From: Clostridiales bacterium
Lineage (GTDB): Bacteria > Bacillota > Clostridia > Oscillospirales > Oscillospiraceae
Direction of reading: 5' to 3'
Assembly (NCBI GenBank): GCA_003516765.1
Contig: DPCD01000035.1
Coordinates: forward strand, 1-10,981
Length of the DNA stretch: 10,981 nt
Positions 7,017 to 10,981 of the stretch are shown here, piece by piece. A program made the position numbers and the translations under genes. Below the pieces are notes generated by a model. It worked only from the letters and a program-made list of their open reading frames with translations, was not told where the DNA came from and ran no database searches. Numbering within the stretch: the stretch's first letter is position 1; each line of letters opens with the position of its first letter.

Positions 7017-7797
7017 TCGGCGCTTCGGATCTGCCCTGCCGCCTGCCGGCAGAAGCTTCTTACCGGCGCAGCAAGCGCAAACACCCAGACCGGCGCGCAG
7101 ATGGTCACGTGCAAAAAGCTTTGCAGCTTGCCAGGAAACGGCTCAATGGGCATATCCCAGCGGTGCATGCCGTAGCGCCCGCACCACCAGAAGCCCAGCG
7201 TTCCTGCCGTCCACTCCGTCGCCTTGATTTCATAAACGCACGCGCCGGTCCGGTTTGCCTCTTCGTAAGCGAGCTTCCGCCCGTAGCCCATCCGGGAGAA
7301 AAAGACGACCAGCCGGTCAGGATTTGTTCCGATGTTGGGATAGTCGGAGCGGTTCACCTGGAAGGCTTCCTGCTTTTCAAACACCCAAGCCGCATAGCCG
7401 GTGAGCGCCTGCGTGAGTCCGAAAAAGAAGTATGCGGTTGACATAAAATTCGGCGGAAACATGTAGAACTGGATACAGATCCAGAGCATCAGCGTCACAC
7501 CGAACACGCCGCTCAGAACTGCACCCAGATGCTTTTTGCCAGCAGCAGCGCTGCCGCGGTCAGATTGGGAAGCCCGTTGACGATCAGAAGCGCGATGCCG
7601 GAAAATGTGAGGTCCTGAAACAGAATTTTTGCGAACGGAAGCACCTGAAAGTAGGGGAGCATCGCGTCCATGCCCATCGCTTTTCCCATGGGGTCGAGCA
7701 GCATCATGCATGTGCCCGCAACCGCGCCGAGACCGATGAAAAGCGTCCAGAACAAAAGTGCGCGCCGGGTCGGCTGAAATCTTGATGGCTGCTTCAT
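7013..7797 (-). pseudogene. Membrane-anchored flavodoxin-like protein, frameshifted and 3'-truncated
   Basis: The gene starts with an ATG at 7797 and a GGAGG site seven bases upstream. Its first frame (7797-7538) encodes about 87 residues with hydrophobic helices (LLFWTLFIGLGAVAGTCMML, then FSGIALLIVNGLPNLTAAAL). At a run of five As (plus 7533-7537) the frame breaks, and the protein continues in the next frame with KKHLGAVLSGVFGVTLML, more membrane segments, then a soluble flavodoxin-like part (DRLVVFFSRMGYGRKLAYEE, ATEWTAGTLGFWWCGRYG, HVTICAPVWVFALAAPVRSF). One missing A would explain the break; without it the protein ends after 94 residues. The flavodoxin homology ends at SADY (7013); further open frame is antisense to cdaR and garK. 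Role: probably electron transfer or a quinone/FMN-linked reaction at the membrane, inferred. The canonical T.TGNT phosphate loop is replaced by SRMGYG. Confidence 0.65.
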
Positions 7798-7819
7798 GTG
7801 AATTCCTCCATACTATGCT

Positions 7820-7846
7820 GCCGGAAAGGGGAAAGAACCCTCCGGC
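7820..7846 (-). terminator. Weak hairpin between the hydrolase and flavodoxin-like genes
   Basis: GCCGGA and TCCGGC (outer arms of 7820-7846) can pair, with an inner GGG/CCC and an asymmetric AA bulge. It lies in the 120-base gap between the stop of the metallo-hydrolase (7918) and the flavodoxin-like start (7797). No T run follows, so it is a poor terminator and may only be an mRNA structure. A second short inverted repeat, CGTTCG and CGAACG, lies just upstream at 7850-7870. No convincing promoter for the flavodoxin-like gene was found, so read-through from the hydrolase is likely. Confidence 0.25.
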
Positions 7847-7917
7847 TGCGTTCGATCGATAGGCGAACGACGTGCACGAAAGGTTCCTCCGAATCTATCT
7901 TTATTGCCTATAACGTG

Positions 7918-8736
7918 TCAGAAGGTCATTTCCAGCCCGACATGCAGCTGGTGCAGGCGATCTCCCAGGGTTTGCTTCAGAATATCGTAGGCGCGCTGCC
8001 CGGTGCAGTGCCCGGTACAGACAAATTCCAAACCAGTTGCGCGGATATTCTGTGCGACCGCGCGAATTTCGGCGTCGGATTTGTTGAACAGATGAAAGCC
8101 TCCAATGTAGCCATAGACGTGCTTGTCGGGGAAGGTCTCCCGGACCTCCCGGATGATGTTCACGACCCCGCCGTGCGAGCAGCAGTTGACGATCAAGAGC
8201 CCCCGCTCGGTCTCCAGCACCAGACTCTGTTCGTGCGAAAAATCATCCGGCACGAGCCCGCGTGCCGTTTTCTGATACATCCGTTCGCGCTTTCCGATCT
8301 GCGATAAGCCCGGCGTCTTGTGCCCGATCAGATACGCGCCATCGGAAAGCAGATAATCGCCGGAAACATGGACGATGCGGTCTTTGTAATCCGTCAGGAC
8401 ATGGCGCGGAAGACCGATGTATTTGCGGAAAATCAGATATCGGGCGTAGCAGTTTTCCTGCGCGCTTTCGCGAAGATAGAACTTTGCCGTCGCGTTTTCC
8501 TGAAAGAAGCGGACCATGCCGTTCGCGTGGTCGTAGTGCGCATGACTGAGCATCGCGCAGTCGACGTCCCGGATGGAAAGACCGAGCGCGCGCATGTTTT
8601 CGGCAAACAAGCCGGACGCGCCCGCGTCAATCAGAATGCTGCTGCCCCGATGCGCTGCGAGAATCGAAAGTCCCCATTCGCCATGAAGCGGCTCCTGCGG
8701 AATGTTATCTACAATGACGGTCAGTTTCGTCTGCAT
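7918..8736 (-). CDS. Metallo-beta-lactamase-fold metal-dependent hydrolase
   Basis: This intact 272-residue cytoplasmic protein carries the metal-binding motif HAHYDH at residues 65-70. Further candidate ligands are H188 (NCCSHGGV), H215 (GGFHL) and H243 (CTGHCTG), and a DDFSHEQSLV segment lies at 164-173. This arrangement fits the COG1237 group of MBL-fold hydrolases, which includes proteins annotated as dihydropterin-ribofuranosylaminobenzene phosphate synthases; the true substrate is unknown and there is no signal peptide, so a beta-lactamase role is unlikely. A modest GGGTG site precedes the ATG at 8736 and a good promoter lies at 8765-8794. The flavodoxin-like remnant follows 120 bases downstream on the same strand; redox partnership is possible (several MBL proteins pair with flavodoxins) but is speculation. 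Confidence 0.9.
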   Translation of the reverse strand: MQTKLTVIVDNIPQEPLHGEWGLSILAAHRGSSILIDAGASGLFAENMRALGLSIRDVDCAMLSHAHYDHANGMVRFFQENATAKFYLRESAQENCYARYLIFRKYIGLPRHVLTDYKDRIVHVSGDYLLSDGAYLIGHKTPGLSQIGKRERMYQKTARGLVPDDFSHEQSLVLETERGLLIVNCCSHGGVVNIIREVRETFPDKHVYGYIGGFHLFNKSDAEIRAVAQNIRATGLEFVCTGHCTGQRAYDILKQTLGDRLHQLHVGLEMTF

Positions 8737-8764
8737 GGTGTTTCACCCTTTTTCGTTTTTCTCC

Positions 8765-8794
8765 ATTGTAAGCGCAAAGCGGCAGCCTCGTCAA
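8765..8794 (-). promoter_or_regulatory. SigA-type promoter of the MBL hydrolase gene
   Basis: On the minus strand TTGACG (8794-8789) and TACAAT (8770-8765) are separated by 18 bases, about 30 bases upstream of the ATG at 8736. It begins just after the TAA at 8808-8810 of the preceding remnant, so the hydrolase can be expressed independently of the damaged operon upstream. Confidence 0.7.
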
Positions 8795-8807
8795 GCGTGT
8801 GCTCGGA

Positions 8808-9343
8808 TTATTCGCCTGCAGCGGAAGTCTCTCCGGGCAGGATGGAAAACTCCGGATTGTAGACGAAACCCCCGTCCGTGTAAAACCAGACAAGGTTTGC
8901 GCTTGTGCCGTTCGGGAAGTGGAAGATGGCAGTCAGCTCGCTGCTGCCGTCGCCGTCGAGATCGGTAAAATCGCAGCTTTGCAGCGCGTCCTGTGCGCCC
9001 TGCATCGCCTGCGCGTATTTTGCAACGGCAATCAGCTGTCCGCCCGACGCGTTGTCCCAGAGCAGGATTTCTTCGTCACTGACATCCAAATAGACCGTTT
9101 GCTCCGAGCCGCCAAGCAGCATGGGGTAAGAAAGCTCGCGCGCCGGTGCTGCCGGCTGCTCGGGTGTTTCCGGTTCCGGGGAAGACGGCTCCAGCCGGGC
9201 ATAGACATCGGGGCGTTCCGTTGCTGCTGCCTCGCCGGTATCCGCCGTCCAAATGCTGGTTTCCATTCGCTTCGTTTTCAGAACGACCTGCTGAATTTCA
9301 CCCTTGACGGGAATGGTCACATCAAAATCGCCGGTTTCAAAGA
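8808..9343 (-). pseudogene. 3' remnant of an unidentified, probably exported protein
   Basis: The frame is open from the breakpoint near 9343 to TAA at 8808-8810 and reads FFETGDFDVTIPVKGEIQ at its beginning. A Glu/Pro/Ala-rich linker (SSPEPETPEQPAAPA) then leads to a C-terminal domain containing DFTDLDGDGSSEL, like the calcium-binding DxDxDG loops of secreted proteins, and WFYTDGGFVYNPEF near the end. I do not recognise the family. No ribosome binding site precedes the only near start, a GTG at 9320, and no signal peptide is present, although the composition resembles a clostridial lipoprotein. It therefore looks like the last ~175 residues of a larger gene whose front was lost when it joined the serine hydrolase remnant. 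Confidence 0.6.
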
Positions 9344-9496
9344 AACCGAAAACACGTGGATGCGGTTGTCTGGTGTGCAGCCGCCGAAGCAGCCATCGTA
9401 AACGGTCTTTCCGTCTTTGCGCACAACCATGCCCGCGATGTTGCTGTAATCGGTCCGGATGCGCTGTTCCAGTTCTGTAAGCTGCGTACCGTTCAT
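9317..9496 (-). pseudogene. Beta-lactamase-family serine hydrolase, N-terminal remnant
   Basis: A start at 9496 follows GGAGG by eight bases and overlaps the stop of the alpha/beta hydrolase as ATGA, so it is a genuine coupled start. The 59-residue frame reads NIAGMVVRKDGKTVYDG and PDNRIHVFSV, the typical beginning of class C beta-lactamase-like (serine hydrolase) proteins, in which the catalytic S..K of SVTKS comes next. Here the sequence turns to SLKPAILM and stops at 9317-9319. The catalytic serine-lysine motif and about 250 further residues are absent, so it cannot be active. From about 9343 downstream the DNA belongs, in another frame, to the exported-protein remnant. Confidence 0.7.
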
Positions 9497-10104
9497 ACCT
9501 GCGCCTCCGGTCGTGTCTGGAGCCAGCGGTCCAGAAACTGCATCTGCGCTTCGGTGTGGAACCAGTGCTCGCCGCCGGGCATGACGGTCAGCGCTGCGCC
9601 GGTTTTCCCGGCAAACGCCGATATGGTCTGCATGGAAGTCAGATTGTCATGTTCGCCGTACAAAATGCGCGTCGGAACCTGCCACGAAACAGGATGCTCG
9701 CGCACATAGCGCAGATACTGCATGGAAAGCGTCTCGCCGAACTGCGTGGGAATTTCCTGCTTTTCCGCCAGCTCCTGTTCACTCACGCCTGCCCACTGCA
9801 TCATGTTCTCAATCAGTTGATTCATATCCACAACAGGGGAGATCAGGTACGCTTCATCGACCTGTTCCTGCGAAAGAGACGACAGGGAAAAGAAGGCGCC
9901 GATGCTGTTTGCAATCAGGCTCAAGCGCTCGCAGCGCGCTTTCTGCACCCGGAAAAACGCCGGAAACTCCTCCTTCGCCTCCCAGGGCGTCTGCGCGCGG
10001 TAATCAAAGCCTACGACCTCCGCGCCCAGAAAGAGCGCTCTGTAGTGTTCGGCTTCTTCCGCAGAGCCTCCTTTTCCGTGTACGTAGATTACGATATGTT
10101 TCAT
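9493..10104 (-). CDS. Alpha/beta hydrolase
   Basis: This 203-residue soluble protein begins with IVIYVHGKGGS, the HGxGG oxyanion loop of alpha/beta hydrolases. The nucleophile elbow is ANSIG (65-69) with S67, slightly different from the usual GxSxG. The acid is probably D153 (LYGEHDNLT) and the base H180 (GGEHWFHTE). It is intact and of usual size for small esterase-like members; the substrate is unknown. The ATG at 10104 has an AAAGGAG site about 12 bases upstream, a long spacing, and no better in-frame start. It is the third gene of a tight leftward operon, 22 bases after the small membrane protein gene, and its stop overlaps the start of the serine hydrolase remnant. Confidence 0.85.
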   Translation of the reverse strand: MKHIVIYVHGKGGSAEEAEHYRALFLGAEVVGFDYRAQTPWEAKEEFPAFFRVQKARCERLSLIANSIGAFFSLSSLSQEQVDEAYLISPVVDMNQLIENMMQWAGVSEQELAEKQEIPTQFGETLSMQYLRYVREHPVSWQVPTRILYGEHDNLTSMQTISAFAGKTGAALTVMPGGEHWFHTEAQMQFLDRWLQTRPEAQV

Positions 10105-10126
10105 AGTGTGTACCCGCTCCTTTGCC

Positions 10127-10267
10127 TCAGGTTGATGACCGTCCGGTCAGAAATTCCTTCAGCCAGACGATGCCCACCGCCAGCAGTGCAAAGCCGCCGG
10201 AAAGCAGCGTCAATACAGTATCGCAGACATCCGCCAGAACCGGATGCATATTCATAAAGTTTTTCAT
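10127..10267 (-). CDS. Small single-span membrane protein (46 residues)
   Basis: An ATG at 10267 is preceded by GGAGG eight bases upstream and opens a 46-codon frame. It begins MKNFMNMHPVLADVCDTVLT, has one hydrophobic helix at about residues 19-37 (TLLSGGFALLAVGIVW is its core), and ends in a charged tail, LKEFLTGRSST. It lies 17 bases after the DJ-1 family gene and 22 bases before the alpha/beta hydrolase, so it is evidently a member of that operon. I do not recognise the family. Strong ribosome binding site, clean spacing and membrane character make it a likely real small protein, for example a membrane anchor or regulator for a neighbour, but that role is inference. Confidence 0.7.
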   Translation of the reverse strand: MKNFMNMHPVLADVCDTVLTLLSGGFALLAVGIVWLKEFLTGRSST

Positions 10268-10284
10268 GGTTGGTTCCTCCGGTC

Positions 10285-10800
10285 TTATTGAACCCGTTGG
10301 TAATATTTCCAGAAGCGGATGGTTTTCTGCAAATCCGTTTCGCTTGCAAAGAGCCCCAGTTTCTTTGCAACTGCCAATGCAAAATCGACATACGCATTCG
10401 CTCTTGCAGTGGCGACCTGTTTGTCGCAGACCCAATCGTCGTCTGATGCATGCGTCGATTTCACATCGTGCAGGATTCCGGCGTGATCCAGCACGTCCAC
10501 ACCTGCGCAGATTCCGGCAATCAAAGCACCGCGCTGCTTCAAATCCCGCAGAAGGACTTTCACCTCTGCGGTGTCGATCCCGGAAACAGCGCCGCCCGGA
10601 ACGATAAAGCTTCGAATCTGCGCTTTGTCCAGGTCCTCCAAAGACGCATCGACATGCACGGAAAACCCCTCCATTGCCCGAACCGGCTTTCCGTCCGGCG
10701 AGCAGAAAACCAGATCGCAGGGAGAGTAGTTCAGAAAATAGCTCAATATCACGATTTCGTAAAAGCAGCACCTGTCATATACCAGCAACACGTCCTTCAT
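10285..10800 (-). CDS. DJ-1/PfpI family protein
   Basis: The 171-residue protein has the class I amidotransferase-like fold markers of the DJ-1/PfpI family: the conserved Glu near the N-terminus (E15, FYEIVIL), FIVPGGAVSG at 65-74, and the nucleophile elbow GICAGVDVL with C98. The C-terminal TARANAYVDFALAVAKKLG is also typical. Members include deglycase-like, chaperone and protease-like proteins; the activity here cannot be told. The ATG at 10800 has AAGGAAG about nine bases upstream. It is the first complete gene of the leftward operon leading to the small membrane protein and the alpha/beta hydrolase. No promoter was seen between it and the upstream coding remnant, a gap of 55 bases, so co-transcription with that gene is likely. 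Confidence 0.85.
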   Translation of the reverse strand: MKDVLLVYDRCCFYEIVILSYFLNYSPCDLVFCSPDGKPVRAMEGFSVHVDASLEDLDKAQIRSFIVPGGAVSGIDTAEVKVLLRDLKQRGALIAGICAGVDVLDHAGILHDVKSTHASDDDWVCDKQVATARANAYVDFALAVAKKLGLFASETDLQKTIRFWKYYQRVQ

Positions 10801-10855
10801 CCGGATACGCTTCCTTCGCAGATTTCGTTATGGTGCGCATATGCCGCGCGATCGC

Positions 10856-10981
10856 TTACAGAATCCCGAGCAGCGCCGCACTGGCTGCGGTCTGTGCCGC
10901 CTCATCCTCGGTCTGCTTCCGGTTTGCAAAGCCTCTTCAAGCGCTCCAGCGCCGCCGGATTGTAGGCAGCGATGCGCCCAA
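10856..10981 (-). CDS. Probable 3' end of an unidentified gene, perhaps frameshifted (partial)
   Basis: Entering from the right edge on the minus strand, one frame reads GRIAAYNPAALERLKR and an adjacent frame continues GFANRKQTEDEAAQTAASAA then LLGIL before TAA at 10858-10856. Each half looks like a real helical, charged protein and they join well near 10937, where one base lost or two gained would explain the change. Alternatively, the first frame ends naturally at a TGA about nine codons later. Family unknown. The stop lies 55 bases before the DJ-1 family start, so it could be the preceding gene of the same operon. Confidence 0.35.

Noticed and set aside
7918..8736. A beta-lactamase resistance gene
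   Set aside because: The MBL-fold protein lacks a signal peptide and fits the COG1237 hydrolase group rather than secreted metallo-beta-lactamases.
1..10981. CRISPR array, insertion sequence or riboswitch
   Set aside because: No regularly spaced repeats, transposase frames with terminal repeats, or recognisable riboswitch leader were seen on either strand.

Overview
The window is GC-rich, with codons that mostly end in G or C, purine-rich Shine-Dalgarno sites, SigA-type promoters, a TTG start and short gene spacings. The gene set (MoxR/DUF58/transglutaminase operon, CdaR/glycerate kinase pair, 3-hydroxyacyl-CoA dehydrogenase fragment) suggests a Firmicute of class Clostridia, probably a GC-rich gut lineage of the Oscillospirales kind. 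That placement is inference; no marker gene fixes the species.

Layout. 1-255: start of a leftward gene running off the left edge, and a divergent promoter region. 256-4342: an intact three-gene operon encoding a MoxR AAA+ ATPase, a DUF58 membrane protein and a large membrane-anchored transglutaminase-like protein. 4394-4548: tRNA-Arg(CCT) with its own promoter and terminator. 4595-5615: two gene remnants, a DNA cytosine-5 methyltransferase lacking an internal piece and its C-terminus, joined out of frame to the 3' end of a 3-hydroxyacyl-CoA dehydrogenase gene that carries its own frameshift. 5701-7016: intact glycerate kinase followed by only the first ~55 codons of a CdaR-type sugar-diacid regulator. 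7013-7797 (minus): a membrane-anchored flavodoxin-like gene, frameshifted and cut at its 3' end at the same point where the cdaR remnant stops. 7918-8736 (minus): intact metallo-beta-lactamase-fold hydrolase with its own promoter. 8808-10800 (minus): a tight operon of a DJ-1/PfpI protein, a 46-residue membrane protein, an alpha/beta hydrolase, and the N-terminus of a beta-lactamase-like serine hydrolase that runs into the 3' end of an unrelated, probably exported, protein. 10856-10981 (minus): probable 3' end of another gene, possibly frameshifted.

The left part (256-4510) is ordinary, intact chromosome. From the tRNA onward the window alternates intact genes with fused halves of unrelated genes: three gene-to-gene junctions near 5220, 7012 and 9340, one internal deletion at 4939/4940, and frameshifts near 5305, 7535 and perhaps 10937. 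I see no transposase, integrase, CRISPR array or recognisable defence system. The most notable feature is this series of deletion scars: either real genome erosion beside a tRNA gene or a run of assembly errors. I did not find a convincing new biological system.
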